DNA from: Taiwanofungus camphoratus
Lineage: Eukaryota; Basidiomycota; Agaricomycetes; Polyporales; Taiwanofungaceae
Length of the DNA stretch: 64,000 nucleotides
Assembly: GCA_003999685.1 (NCBI GenBank)
Contig: CP021221.1
Span: 868,001 to 932,000, forward strand
Direction of reading: 5' to 3'
The notes under the pieces were generated by a model that searched no databases, was not told the origin of the DNA, and was given only the letters and a program-made list of their open reading frames with translations. Shown in pieces: positions 21,754 through 35,379 of this stretch (the stretch's first letter is position 1; every line of letters begins with the position of its first letter). The position numbers and the translations under genes are program-made.

Positions 21754-22475
21754 TCAATCATTCTCCTGTATCATGGAATACACTGGTGCTTCAAGTTGCT
21801 GGGCACCCTTGAGAAAACTCAATTCTATGACGAATAAATATTCAAGGATACTGCCACCTTGACGAGCGACAAGCTCGCCCGCCGCCTTCGCTGAACCGCC
21901 TGCCCAAAACCTCTCAGCCGAAAGAAGACGATTAACACCACGAATTAACTCGTACCAGTAGCAATAAGGTCATCTATGACTATTACACTTTGACCGTGCT
22001 GGATGGCATCTGCCTGCATCTCGAATGAGTCCTGAGGTTCAGGACTTTCAGTCAGGAGATAAATCACCGATCCAGCAGCTACTCACCAATCCATACTCTT
22101 TTTCATACGTTGCAGTGACGCATTCGCCAGGAAGTTTTCCCTTCTTGCGGACTGGCACGAATGCGGCTCCCAACCTCATAGCAATAATGGGACCCAGAAG
22201 GAATCCACGCGCATCAAGGCCAACTACGACATCCACCTTCTTAAAGAGTGATCGAGGAATAGTATGCGACGTCAGATGGTGCACAAAATGTGTTATGAGT
22301 GTCTCGAAAGCAACTGGGTCCCGGAGAATCGGAAATATGTCCAAAAAGACTACGCCCTACTCGGTCGAATGAGTTCCCAAGCACGCTCGTATTGGTACCA
22401 GTAGGTGAACCTCACCTTTTTCGGGAAGTCTGGATGAGCTTTCAATAGGCTCCTTAAGTACTTCACGTCGCCCAT
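21754..22475 (-). CDS. APT1: Adenine phosphoribosyltransferase
   Basis: Purine salvage enzyme: adenine + PRPP to AMP + pyrophosphate, cytosolic dimer. Exons carry MGDVKYLRSLLKAHPDFPKK, then GVVFLDIFPILRDPVAFETL, VDVVVGLDARGFLLGPIIA, RKKGKLPGECVTATYEKEYG, and the PRPP-binding loop VIVIDDLIATGGSAKAAGEL. The C-terminal ILEYLFVIELSFLKGAQQL follows and the stop is a TGA at 21754. Three introns of about 50-60 bases; the last splits the GG of the PRPP motif. Length is about 180 residues, typical. An in-frame upstream ATG at 22574 would add 33 residues; the inner start at 22475 is the one conserved in the family. Confidence 0.92.
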
Positions 22476-23028
22476 GGACAAGGCTGAGTACGACCTTACA
22501 GCGTGAGGGAATGGGAGCAGTTCACTGAACACCCAAGAGCGACTGGATGCAAACAAGATGTGACGTCGATACACATCAAAGCGCCTTAGATAGTAGCAGC
22601 TGCGTCATACTTACTCTTTCGGCGAAGCCTTTATACATCGGTCTGGGGGTGTCAAGCGTTATTTTCCTTCAAATTGGCAACTATCGGGTGCATGCGCCCT
22701 CTTGTGCTCTATGGTAAGAAAGTGATCTGCCCGGCACTTGGCAATTGACACGCCATCGTTCGACTTTTGACTTGCGAAACCCCAAGTTGTGAGCACAGGG
22801 GAGCTCTGTCAGACTCAAGATATGCGTAAATTAGGTACGAAAAGCCAGTGAATAGACATCGGCTCATGCAGAGTATCCAAAAGACGACCACAAAGCTTTC
22901 AGTAAGAGTATTCGTCGCAATGCCAGTAAATGCGTGAGGCTGATGTCATGATCATAAATTGGCCATACCCTTGTAGCATATAAAGTGGAAAATCATGGTG
23001 ATACAAAGGCAGACAAACTAGAGGGCTT
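22476..23028. other. 550-base spacer, two minus-strand genes
   Basis: Promoter of the adenine phosphoribosyltransferase gene on its left and 3' flank of the eS1 gene on its right. A TATAAA is seen near 22979. No gene found. Confidence 0.5.
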
Positions 23029-24019
23029 TTACACCGATTCAAGGATTTCAGGCTCCTTGAAGTCCTTAACAACCCGAGTGCCCGTTTCCTACGACAACAT
23101 GAGAACGTAGATCACAGAAATCGAGTTGAAGGACTTACGTCTGTCGACTCTCCATGAAGCTCAAGTAGCTTCGACATATCAAATTTAGGCGCCTTCAAAA
23201 TCTTTGCCTTGTGGACGTAGACGTTCTGAAGGGGATAGATGCTCCTTGCCGCCTTTTCAATCTCACGGCCGATCGCCTCCGGAACAAACTTCAATACCAA
23301 CTCCTTCAAGTCACAGCTCGATGCTTCTCGAGTCATGATCTCGAACATCTTTTTCCTGATCTCCCGTATTTGACTTGTCTGAGCGTATGTCGTCTTCTTC
23401 ACTTGTGAGGGCCGACGCTTGGTGAATCCAATCGCGAAAAGACGTAGTAGATAGCCATCGGTCGTCTTTACATCAACGTGCGCCTCAATGAGGGTCTGCC
23501 ACTTGCGGACTAGAGAGCGGAGCTTATCCGAGCTGAAGGTCATGCCGTGGAAGTTCGTCAGGCAGTTCTTGCCCTGTACCTCATCAATCCGCAGCTTAAT
23601 CTTTCGGAACGCCTGCTCCTCATCGTTGTTGAGGTCCGCAAGAGAGACTTCGATGATACGACCCTTCAAAGAGTCATTTGCATTTTCTGATCGAAATTCA
23701 GTTGAGACGTAGAGAAATGCCCATTCTGAAACGTACTCAAGCCTTGAGACCGGTTGACAAGGGTCTTGCCGACATTTCTGCGCTCAAAGATTGAAGGCGC
23801 TTTAATGTCATACCAATCTGAAGGCAATGTTTACACCAACACCTTGCAATCAACACGATTCTGTAACGTACCCTTGCGCGAGAAGGGGTCCACAACTTTC
23901 TTCTTGATACCCTTCTTGCCCTTCGACAGCCGCTTGTTCTGCATGCGAGAAACCGTGTCAGTTCATGTAGCCGAGCAAATTCTTCAAGCCCGAGGAAAGC
24001 AAACCTTTCCAACAGCCAT
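23029..24019 (-). CDS. RPS1: 40S ribosomal protein eS1 (S1/S3a)
   Basis: Structural protein of the small ribosomal subunit. The first coding exon has only five codons (MAVGK, from 24019), followed by [20 protein letters not shown], then [20 protein letters not shown] and VNRSQGL. The long exon to 23140 carries [56 protein letters not shown] and [21 protein letters not shown] final small exon ([19 protein letters not shown]) ends with TAA at 23029. Length about 256 residues, as expected. Introns inside the first codons are typical of highly expressed fungal ribosomal-protein genes. Confidence 0.95.
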
Positions 24020-24197
24020 ATCGAGTCAAAGAAATGCGGAAATGAGATACCGCGAGGAGGTAGGAGCCGGCACTTGGACGAGCTGAGTTTTGGATGGTGT
24101 AACTGCAGCACGCGCAATCGACCAAGGTGTGGGAACGGGCAGTGGCTGAAACCTTATTTTGCAGCTGTAGAACTGTTCCCACGCCACATTTGTCTTC
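24020..24197. promoter_or_regulatory. Shared 178-base divergent promoter
   Basis: Separates the start codons of RPS1 (minus) and ATG10 (plus). It must drive a very strongly and a weakly expressed gene from under 180 bases. No clear TATA box. Confidence 0.55.
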
Positions 24198-24976
24198 ATG
24201 TCAGCTACTCTCACCCGTCAACAATTCGAGAAAGCCTGCAAGGCTTATATAAATGAGTATCACAACAACTCGGGTTTATTAGCCTTAGGAGGGTATCCTC
24301 GCGGTTGGGCATGGAAGGAATATGCTGTGAGTTTTTGGGCACTTTATTCCACTGTCGGTCTCTCAAAATCCTCAGTCAATGTCCTGTATTGGCTACATGT
24401 CACGCTCAGTGCTATTCCCGCACAAATTTGCCGAGGACTACTGGCGCGAGCATGGACAAGGTCTGGATGCCGAATTAGACGTTATAGATGATAGCACCAG
24501 CGCTGCATCCAATATTCCGGACGTGCTCACGTGGAATCAGTATGTCGCGTACTCGGCCTCTTATCAAGTACCTGCGTTCTATTTCACTATACATCAAAGC
24601 AGTATGTCATGATATTGTGATACTTATTTATTGAGACTCTTGCGCGACCTTTCCTATAGATGGTGTGCCACTACCTCTGACGGAAATCCTAAAGACACCC
24701 TTGTTTCGACCACAATCCTTGCCAGAGACGATAACAGCATCCTTCGGATTGTCCGATCCTGAATCATCTTTTGCGCTACTCTCGCAGGGCGACCATCCAG
24801 TCCTAGGAACACCTTCCTGGTATCTTCACCCATGTCACACTTCCGAAGCGGTTAAAGAAATAATGACGGAGGTTCAGCGTGACAATTGGACCGAAGAAGA
24901 ACGTCTATTGCGGTGGATAGAGGTATGGTTCATGATCATAGGTAACATTGTTGACTTTGGATTAGGAAGTCTGTGA
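24198..24976 (+). CDS. ATG10: Atg10, E2-like enzyme of autophagy
   Basis: Conjugates Atg12 to Atg5 in autophagosome formation. Exon 1 starts MSATLTRQQFEKACKAYINE and ends at KEYA. An intron of about 50 bases leads to SMSCIGYMSRSVLFPHKFAE, and a second intron lies between IHQS and NGVPLPLTEIL. Family hallmarks: YVAYSASYQVPAFYFTIHQS in the central sheet and the catalytic HPC in LHPCHTSEAVKEIM, whose Cys is the thioester residue, followed by LLRWIEVWFMIIGNIVDFGL at the end. Length about 220 residues fits the family. Confidence 0.9.
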
Positions 24977-25897
24977 AAGTGCTCAATAATCAATAGTGTC
25001 AAGAGTTGAGACTGTTGAGGTCGTATGAGGCTATAAGCAAGTAGGTCTGGCCCTCGTCGAATTTTAAATCCCGTTGTATGATTGGTTCAGTTGTGAAAAC
25101 CAACCGAAATTGTGAGAGGATACTTCATTTTATTTCAAAGCATGCTCGAGGCGATACGGTGTACTGAGCTTAAGTGCATACTATGCCCACTGGTAGAGTT
25201 AGTGTTGCGGTCGAGTCGAGTTGGTGTTTCTGATAACATAAGCATGATCTCACACAGTGATTGGCCAGTTCGCTGTTCCTGCTGCCTCTGACAAAATTTT
25301 GCAATACACTTCCAAAATGCACTGTTGTCTCGGTACTGTTCCGACACATTTTATTCGTCGTTTTCTACAAATGCTAGTAGATGGTCCTGTAGCTAAGACC
25401 GTTGTCTATGCATTGCTGAAATTCCGAGGTCATAAGAAAATGTTATTGAGGTGTTATTCACGATTTACAGAAAATTGTGCAAAGCCGGTGAATGCATACC
25501 GTGGATGAACTTGTCACGGGCTGCGATCTACAGTAAGAAAGTTACATAAGTACTGTAGAGTCTACTTCAAGCTTGTTCCGGTCCATCGCCAGTCCGAGCC
25601 CGACGGTCATGAGACCAGATGAGGCCCACCCTTTTATAAGAGCGGCTTATGATGTCTTCATTGCTCAGAGGTCGTCTCACTATTCCTCGAAGCGCTGGAC
25701 GAGGTCTAGCAAACTTTCCGTGGGTTGGTCGTGTCAGTCGTACGATCCACAATTTGCTATCTGGGCCGATTGGCCGGCTATCCCCACGTTAGTTGAGTCG
25801 GGTATAAAGCTGCTACACTCAGAGTCAAATGATCGCCACACGTTTCATAATCCCTTCTTTTGCTACTCGTCGTAAGCTAACGTCTCTTGTCCGTACA
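24977..25897. other. 920 bases without a supported gene
   Basis: Includes the 3' flank of ATG10 and the promoter and leader of ERG10. Frames at 25257-25508 and 25573-25875 are open but carry no recognised motif and no splice-supported extension. Confidence 0.45.
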
Positions 25898-27351
<1,454 letters not shown>

Positions 27352-27854
27352 TCCTATGATATATTTGAGTGTCTGTAATTCTCCCGCATCGCTATCTCAT
27401 CTTAACGAGGTCTAGAATGCAGTTCATATTGTTTCTGTACCTGACTAGAGCAAGCGGTGTGTCTTTAAGTGCTCGTTGATAAGCTGCAGATTGTAGGTTG
27501 TAGGCGCCAGTGAGTTTGAGCTTGAAGGCATTTAGAGAGCATCCGAGCCGCGGCACTGCCGTCGTCTCTGTACTTGCTATCGTCCCGTCAACACATGGTG
27601 AAAGAGACAGACTTCCACCGGCTTGCTGCCGTCTTATCTTTCGGACGCTCACTGTCTTATTATTACTCATCTTTTATCCACATATTTGACTCAACGTAGG
27701 AAAGCCTTGGCGCAGACGAAGGAGCCAGGTTAATGCATAGCCTTCCACTTGCATTCGGGCTATAAGTAGAGAGCCATGGCACCATTTCTATCCGGTCTTC
27801 GCTGGTTCTCATTGAATCACTCGACTACCGCTGTTTCCTATCGATATCACCTCA
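27352..27854 (+). promoter_or_regulatory. Intergenic promoter of the permease gene
   Basis: 503 bases between ERG10 and the MFS gene. A TATA-like GGCTATAAGTAGAGAG is at about 27758-27773, roughly 90 bases before the permease ATG, followed by pyrimidine-rich sequence, a usual fungal start region. A minus-strand frame at 27392-27670 has no recognisable features. Confidence 0.45.
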
Positions 27855-30280
27855 ATGTCTTCTATCGCTGACCAGAAATCCATTGACATCTCAGAGAAGG
27901 TCCCCCCTTCTCCTGATCAAGAGAAGCAGGAATTCGATGCCACGGCCACTATCACCGAGAGTCAGGCAGAAGATGGCGATGAGGCGTTGAAGCTCGTAGG
28001 CCGGGAGAGGAAAGTAAAGTTCAGCCAAGAATACAACCGGAAGCTTCGCAGGAAGCTTGTACGTCCTGTTCTGAGCGCGATTCTGCTTGAGGATCTTTAT
28101 TCACTTCTTCTACAGGATCTCCTCATCCCTCCTTTGTGCGCAGCGGTATACTTCACGCAATTCTTGTATGTTTATCTTTTCCTTCTGTTCTATGTAAAGT
28201 ACGGATTAACTGAGTGCAACATAGGGATAAGACTTCGCTGAATTATGCAAGGTAAGATCTGACAGTTCAGGTTGCAATGGTCCTTGTCTTACCGCGTGTG
28301 CCTCAGTATCATGGGACTCCCTTTTACCGGACAGGTGAGGAATAACTTTCTTGATGCTAACCTGTCCCGCTCATACACATCTTCCAGCGCTACAACTTGA
28401 TTTCCCTGGCTTTCTATCTTGGTAGAAACATTGAGACTTTTTTTCGGAGCCGTGAATGACTCTCCCGCTTCCAGGTTACTTGACCTGGGAGTTCCCCACC
28501 GTCTACATTTCGCAGAAGCTTCCGGTGGCTAAGTACCTTGGTTGCAATGTCATAGTGTGGGGAATACTCTTGATGCTGCACGCTGTCGCGTCGAACTTTG
28601 GCGGATTCTTCGCCTTACGCTTCCTCCTTGGTGGGCCTATCTACATTCACCGATTTTGCCCTACTGAATTTTCTATCAGGCATGTGCGAGTCTTGCGTTT
28701 CACCGATCCTGATTTTGATCATTTCCATGTTCTACAAAAAAGAAGAACAGGTATGTTAATGCTAGGAAATTATCCAGTATTCTTTTTATCTCCGATCGCA
28801 GGCCAAGCGGATATCCTGGTTCTACTTCATGGTGAGTCATATTCATAGCTGATGACACCTGTATATTCACAATTTCGTTTCAGAATGGTAGTCGTGTCTC
28901 TCATATTAGCCTGCGTCAGATTCTCAACGTTTCATGCAGGTCTTACTCAAATTTTCGGTGGTTTCGTTGCCTATGGCGTGTCGTACTCCCACGACAAGCA
29001 CCTGAAATCCTACAAGATCATTTACCTTCTACTCGGCGGATTAGCCATTGTAGTCGGTGTCATCGTGATACTTTTCCTTCCGGACTCTCCCGTGAATGCT
29101 AGGATGCTGTCCAAGGAGGAGCGCATTGCGGCACTGGAGCGCGTCCGTGATGACCAAGGTGGTGTTGAGAACAAAAAGTGGAAGAAGGATCAGATTGTCG
29201 AGGCATTAACTGACATCCGTACTTGGCTCATTGTTCTGACGACCATGCTGAGTGAGTTGTCTGACTTGCTTATGAAACGCGTATTTTCTGAGGATCCTTC
29301 TAGCGAGTATCCCCAACGGCGGTTTGAGCAATTGTGAGATTAGGATTCTCCAGCTGTAAACATATGAGCTCACTACTTTTCGCAGTTAGCAACATAATTA
29401 TCAAGAGTTTCGGTTATACGTAAGTGACCATGTCCGCACTTATGTCTATCACCGTTTCATCTATTCTAGCTCTAAGGAGACTCTCATTCTCTCGACCCCG
29501 GCAGGAGCGGTGGCTGCTGGCATGACGTTGGCTTGTGGCTGGTACTCCGATAAATATGTAGGTATCATCCTTGTTCAATAAACTAGTTAGACGTTAACCA
29601 CAAACGACAGAACGAGCGGATGGTACCCATTATATTCAGCTTGGTCCCCACCATTGTCGGCGCAGCTATGCTCATTGGTTTGAATGGAAAGCCTCATGAG
29701 AAAGGTGCTCTGTTGTTTGGTATGTCTTGAGTACGCTGGTTGCTCTCACCAGGAACTGATGATTTCGGTAGCGACCTACATTATTGGCACGTTCGGGAGT
29801 GCTCTCGCTTCCGTTTATGCATATAATGCCAGCAACACGAGTGGTCATACGAAGAAAGTAAGAGGGAATACCAGTCGGATCTTTTTTCACACCACTCATG
29901 GAAGTGAATCGTAGAACACGATCAATGCACTCACGATGGTGACGTTTAGTGTCGGAAATATCATCGGTACAGAAATTTTCCAGTCCAAGGATGCACCAGC
30001 GTATATACCAGGGAAAACGGCAATTATGGTCCTGCTGACAGTGCAGCTCTTCATATCGGCCCTCCTCCGCTTCATCAACATTCGCTTGAACAAGCAGAGG
30101 CTGGCGACTCTGAACGAGGAGAAGGCTCGTCGAGGATGGACAGAGGCTGATTTGCAGAAAGAGCGTGAGCGTCATGCATTCTTGGATTTGACAGACAAAC
30201 AGTGAGTCTGCATGAGCCGTTTCGTGTCTTCTGCTGCTCAAACCTATCATAGAAACATTTTCTTTGTGTACACCGCATGA
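27855..30280 (+). CDS. MFS anion:cation symporter, Dal5/Tna1 type permease
   Basis: Plasma-membrane transporter of the allantoate/nicotinate permease family. Substrate cannot be read from sequence. A charged cytosolic N-terminus of about 75 residues is followed by twelve predicted helices. Family motifs: DKTSLNYASIMGLPFTG after helix 1 (split by introns), YLTWEFPTVYISQKLPVAKY, ALRFLLGMCESCVSPIL, SMFYKKEEQAKRISWFYFMN, GLTQIFGGFVAYG, LFLPDSPVNARMLSKEERIA, SGHTKKNTINALTMVTFSVG and NIIGTEIFQSKDAPAYIPGK. At least ten introns, one near 30204-30252 before the short last exon (NIFFVYTA, TGA at 30280). Length about 500 residues. Confidence 0.88.
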
Positions 30281-30678
30281 ACAGGAGATGACATTATGAC
30301 GCTGATGAGTGGCATGTATGCTATTTGCCGGCGATACCTTCAAAATGAATCTACAGCGAATATCGACATGTTAAACTAAAAATTTCAATATTACTGGCAG
30401 AACAGCCCTCTCAGAGAGCTGTTGAGTTTAGATATGCAAAGGTTACTACGTTGACCGCCACCCCGGCGCTGATGAGTGACTGAGTCCCAACCTATCGTGA
30501 CGCGATCGCGACAGTCCCGTGACTTGATCGCTTGCTGTATGCGCTTAGCCCTAATAGCGATTCTTGAACGCGTTCCACTTGTTCTCTCTGATCCTTCGCT
30601 CCTCATATCTGGTGATCTTGTTATTGCATTTTTCATTTATAGCTGTATAAATTCTGTTGTGATAGGTGGAGAGCTGAA
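30281..30678. other. 398-base spacer before the BTB-like gene
   Basis: Nothing recognised apart from 3' flank of the permease and promoter of the next gene. Confidence 0.45.
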
Positions 30679-33179
30679 ATGTCCGACCATCTCCGGCAGT
30701 CATCCACCGGAAGGACTTTGTCCGTCTCCAGCTCCCCTGGTCGACCGTCCCCCCTGTCACGACCGCATTGGCCATGGTCAACTTACACTCATAGATCCTC
30801 CTCATCCTCAACTTCTATAAACTCGACAACTAGTTCTACGCCGACTTCTCTAGTATGGGACTCGAGACCTACGGTATCTACTCCTACTACAGGTCTGCTC
30901 TCGGTTCCTACCAATGGCAAACGCAACTCGGGAATCTCCAGTAATACATATCATAGTGGAGTGCATGAGGAGCCAACTACGAGACAGTGGTCATTCAATG
31001 TGAGTGGCTGAAGACGACACCAGTAAACGTTATTCAACAATCTCCGCAGGCATTCGAATGGGTCGTACGAGATGTCCATAGACTAAAGGATTATATTGAA
31101 GGTCCAGATACAGTTGATACTTCAGGCGAATCCAATGAAGCGCTCAGCATTGAATTGGAATACTTTGAATTACTCAAAGAATCACCTGTGATCGGAGATG
31201 GCAAGTTCAAACTAGAGATAGGTACGTCGTGATCCGCTCATAATTGCTCTTAATCTGACAAACGTTTCTCAGCCAAAACCACTGTCCCTGAAAGCACTGA
31301 GAATAGTGAGACCACCGCCCCTCAGAGCGTGAGGGTTCAGCCTCAAACGCTTTCACTGTATATTACTTGTATGATGCTTGATTATCCACAGCAGCCAGAC
31401 TATGAGATGCCGGCGTCTATGTTTACTGCCATCAAATGTCAGGACGACAAGGTTGGTGAACGTGGAGCACGAGCTGAGTGGGCCTGGGAGTACTGGCAGG
31501 ATGGATGGGTGTTTCGACAGGAGAGCGAAGTTTGGGGTGAGGCGAATGCGACTATTCTCCTCGAACCATTTATCTAATCTTCTTTCAGAGTGTCCCTTAC
31601 CCTCATTATCATTTCTACTCGAGAATCCAAGGATTCAGGAAACAGATTCTTTCGTCATCTGCGTCCAAATGCACTCGCCAGTAGGCCCTTTCTTTCCTCA
31701 ACAGCCCTCAGCGTATTACGTTCCTCGAGACCTATTGGAAGGGCTCGAAGCATCTTTAGACAATCCTAGTAAGTATCTATTCTCGCCATGTTATGCTGAG
31801 TATTACTCATATGCCTCGGATAGACACTGGTGACGTACAGTTCATTTGTCTTGAACGCAAGGACATTCGGGAAGAGTTATTAACCCCTGCCTCATCTACT
31901 GCGACTGATATGAGTCGCGATGCCTCGTCTTCGCAGTCCTCCACACCGCAGACTGTAGCTCGCAAAAGGATCATCTTCGCCCATGCAGACATTCTCGTAC
32001 GCAGATCTGAGTATTTTGCTACAATGCTCAGCTCGTCATTTTCAGAGAGCTCCAAGGTTCTGTATCCCGGAGAACGAAAAGTGTATACTGTAGTCGTCGA
32101 AGAAGCGGATTTTGTGACCATATACTGGATGTTAAAGTTTGTCTACGCGAATTGGCTCCTATTCCGCAAGGCCGATGACCCAAGAGAAGCTGTCGATGGC
32201 ATTGGAGCGGGTTGGAGCGCCCGAGGCCTCAGCACGCCTGGAACGCCTGATGAGTGGGATTGGAAGACATTCTCGAAAGGCATGTCTTCCGATGTGCACA
32301 ACCCAGTGGGTTTGAGCGATGCGCGAAGTGTTACAAGTGCAGAGAGCGCGCGTTCAAATGGCGGGGGCAGTGGTGCATCTCGGGACAACGAAAAGTCCTT
32401 TGCTGGTCAAAGTCAGACTGTGCCACCAATGCGGGCTGCGGGCTCAGCCGGATCCAGGGCAGCTTCGTCTCCTAAAGCTGCATCTTTGTCTTCTCGCCAA
32501 CCTCCACCTCGTCGCTCGGGTCCTTCCTCAACGCCCGGAGGCCCCTCTGCGCTCGCCGTTCCCGTGTCTCATACCGCATCGCCGGTGTCACCCCGTGGAG
32601 CGAAACAAATACCTGTTCCGATCTCTCCTCCTTCAGCCAACTATGTTCCTCCATCACACTATCCAATTTCTCCTCGTCAACAGCGCAATCGCTCTCATCC
32701 TTCTGCGGTATCATCGGCGGACCCGCACGTCCATCCGACCCCTCAACCACAGCCTGCGTCAGCACTATCTATGTATCAAATAGCGCACCGATATGCGATG
32801 CCCGGACTTGCTTCCCTTGCATTAGAGCATATCCTATCAACTATCACGCCACAGACGAGCTTCTCCGTACTGCTTGCCACAGCCGCCTGGGAAGAGCTGC
32901 ACTCGTTGGTGGAGGTAGGTTCTTCGCTACTCTTCGTTTTCTCATTGTGATTGGTTGACCTACTTAAATTAACAAAGGATTACGTCGTTGAGAAATGGGA
33001 AGAGGTGTCTGTCTCTGACGAATTCGAGCGGTGTTGTCAGGAAGTGGCCAGTGGAGAGTAAGTTACTCAAGTACATCATCTGATAACACGCTCATGTTTA
33101 TTATAGGTGGGGTCCTGAGGGAGGTAAGACACTAATGGCTTTGTTGAGGCGTCTACGTCCTCCAAGCACCCTAGGTTGA
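30679..33179 (+). CDS. BTB/POZ-like protein with disordered insert
   Basis: Probable adaptor protein. Starts MSDHLRQSSTGRTLSVSSSP with a Ser/Thr-rich region, then a MATH-like beta section (YFELLKESPVIGDGKFKLEI, QTLSLYITCMMLDYP, GRMD/WAWEYWQDGWVFRQESE), DSFVICVQMHSPVGPFFPQQ, and a BTB region. The BTB part shows IIFAHADILVRRSEYFATML, VVVEEADFVTIYWMLKFVYA and, after a roughly 180-residue Ser/Pro-rich insert, ALSMYQIAHRYAMPGLASLA and LEHILSTI. Introns are 50-60 bases; the last exon ends LMALLRRLRPPSTLG with TGA at 33179. The insertion between the second and third BTB blocks is large, as often seen in basidiomycete BTB proteins. A Cul3-adaptor role is possible but not shown by the sequence. Confidence 0.8.
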
Positions 33180-33550
33180 TGCTTTCCGTGCATAATTTCA
33201 TCATATTGTCCCTTGTCGGCAACGGTATACTCTCTTTCAATCCTTTGCTGTACCAGTTGCTTGGAAGAAATCAGACCATAAGTTTGCTCACCCCAAATGG
33301 GCCCAAAAATTTAGTGAAAGAATCATAATGAGGCATTACAAGTATCACGACGACAAAACCCACACACAAATGAATATCTAGACAGGACTACAAGATAGGA
33401 CGCGAAAGCAATGCTTCGCACTGAACAACGGCGATCTGGTGCGGAGAGCGACAACGAACAGAACATAAAGGATAGTGATACACAGCACAATGACGACCTT
33501 CGAGAACTAGACACTGTGTTCATGGATACTTTGCTAACGTATTCCGAATG
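33180..33550. other. 371-base convergent spacer
   Basis: Only 3' flanks of the BTB-like gene and the minus-strand cysteine-rich family gene. Confidence 0.45.
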
Positions 33551-34669
33551 TTACAGACACTGCCGATCCTCATATTCCCACATACTGACCATTCCCTACA
33601 ACAAGCCCTTTCGTAGCAACAATGGTATACTCATTAGTGGATGCAAACGAATTTAATGGTTATATATGACTTACTCTGTACTCACAGTACTTGGGACTAT
33701 CAAAGTGCATACCATGGATATCTGCTGGAGTGGTGCCGCACATGATTGCCCAGTCGTCTCCTTGTTGAAGATTCCACAAGCGTGCCTCAAGGCGTTAAAG
33801 AACATGCAACAGATCAACTGAACTTCCTGTTATTTGTCATGACCGTTGAGACGCACATGCATACCCGAACCGGCTTCAACACACCCCTAAACAAAGCGTT
33901 GGTCTTCAACCGATCTCCATGGAACTGGTGAACATTTCTATACACACCTTGTCGTAGACATTACTCCAATAAGGCACGCACGCCGGTTCCTCAAAGTCTA
34001 CAAGCCAGTGACCAAACAGTCCCCGTACACCCTGGCGACATTAGAATAATCAATCACCGGTCCTGTAATAGAAAGGAAAAGCAGGCAGCATTTACCGCGT
34101 CTTCACATCTATTTGGTGTCTCAACACTGGATTTCAATAGGCGTCTCTTCACAAGCCTCTCTCCAGTTGAAACTAAATGGAATATTCCGAAGACATGCTG
34201 TATACTCCTGAGTTCTGTAAGAGACACACTGTCTGGCCTGAGGCTCATCCCAGTAAAGTCCCAGCCGCTTCCGGTCCTTTATTCTTTTTTGCTTCTCTTC
34301 TTCTCGACGTCGTTCCTCGCGTTTACGCTCTTCCTCCTCTCGTCGGCATTTCTCTTGTTCTCCATCGCGATCCCACCCCTGGCGTTCTCGTTCCCATCTT
34401 TCACGCTGCTGCTGATGTGTCTTGTACTCCTCCCATTCTCGATCTCTCTGTCTTTTGCGCTCCATTTCTTGACGTTCACGCTCCCAGCTCTCGCGCTCCC
34501 GTTCCCATTTCTCGTGCTCCAGTTGATGTGTCACTCGCTCTCTCTCCCGCTGATGCGGTCGTTTCTCCATTTCTACTGGATCCAAAATGTCTGCTTGGTC
34601 TCCCATACGATACGTTGGGAATGTGATCTCCGCTAACACAGTAATCAGAGTGACCAAATGATCACCCAC
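33551..34669 (-). CDS. Cysteine-rich repeat family member with long charged helix
   Basis: Third copy of the family found at 48643-49852 and 50291-51588. From the region of MGDQADILDPVEMEKRPHQR (34606) about 100 residues are an almost pure Glu/Arg/Lys helix (WERERESWERERQEM and similar), probably a single stable helix or coiled coil. The family domain follows: LGLYWDEPQARQCVSY, EYTACLRNIPFSFNWREACE, TPIEI, then across introns GHWLVDFEEPACVPYWSNVY, GCVEAGSG, LWNLQQGDDWAIMCGTTPAD, DSPKYCEYR and the last exon GMVSMWEYEDRQCL (TAA at 33551). The 5' end is unresolved: short exons near 34947 (MQSNNDR) and 34783 (NERTPLIP, cf. HEQTPLTSS in a paralogue) may belong to it, and no membrane anchor like that of its paralogues was found. 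Function unknown. Confidence 0.65.
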
Positions 34670-35379
34670 TTGATGTTTATCCGATTCATATTGTCGTGTA
34701 CGTATTTTGAGAAAGATCTATATGCGTCATGCGACGTCAAAGAGCAAGGAATCAGAGGAGTCCGTTCGTTTCTAACATGATAGAAATTGATGAGTTCGAC
34801 TGCATTTAGAGGATAGAAGTCAATTCTTACGAGGTACTCAAGGGATTGCTTGAAGTAGAAGCATGACCGTCACCACTGCAAACAGTGTTTCATTAGCCGA
34901 TTATTTAAGATAAGATGGATTTCTGACCGATCATTGTTGCTTTGCATGATGGATGTTTCGAAAGTGTCACTACAGGATGGGGGCAACTCTCTATCGTGCG
35001 AAGACGTAGAGTGCCTGCTCGATTGATGCACATACATGCTATGGATCTTGGGTCGATGGTCCGTAAGATCTGGCTGAAGACACTGGCATCAGAATGTGGA
35101 ATGAGGGTAAATTAATAATCTGGCCTGTTCAAGTCCTTCAAGCTGGCTTCCAACGGGAATGAGGTGATCCTCGTACACTAGCGCCGCTGACTTTGTCTCT
35201 TATCATGGGTAAAAACCGATCAACGTCTGCTTCCATATTCGGTAGGCCCTCGGTAGGGCTAAGACGTGCGGCAATGGAAGCGATAGAGGAGAGATCAATG
35301 ATAGTGAAGAATATATGTATACACTACCTCCAGTCATCATCACTCCCTCACCTTGTATAGCACGTATATGAACTTCATC
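34670..35379. other. 710 bases, possible 5' exons of the minus gene and promoter of the oxygenase
   Basis: Minus-strand pieces at 34947-34925, 34890-34850 and 34785-34710 resemble the N-terminal exons of the cysteine-rich family but do not join cleanly. The right part is the promoter of the plus-strand 2OG oxygenase gene. Confidence 0.4.

Noticed and set aside
29672-30343. 223-codon minus-strand frame inside the permease gene
   Set aside because: Antisense to transmembrane exons and introns of the MFS gene, with no recognisable domain.
34177-34636. Plus-strand frames rich in Leu/Phe that look like membrane helices
   Set aside because: They are the reverse complement of the Glu/Arg/Lys-rich helix of the minus-strand gene.
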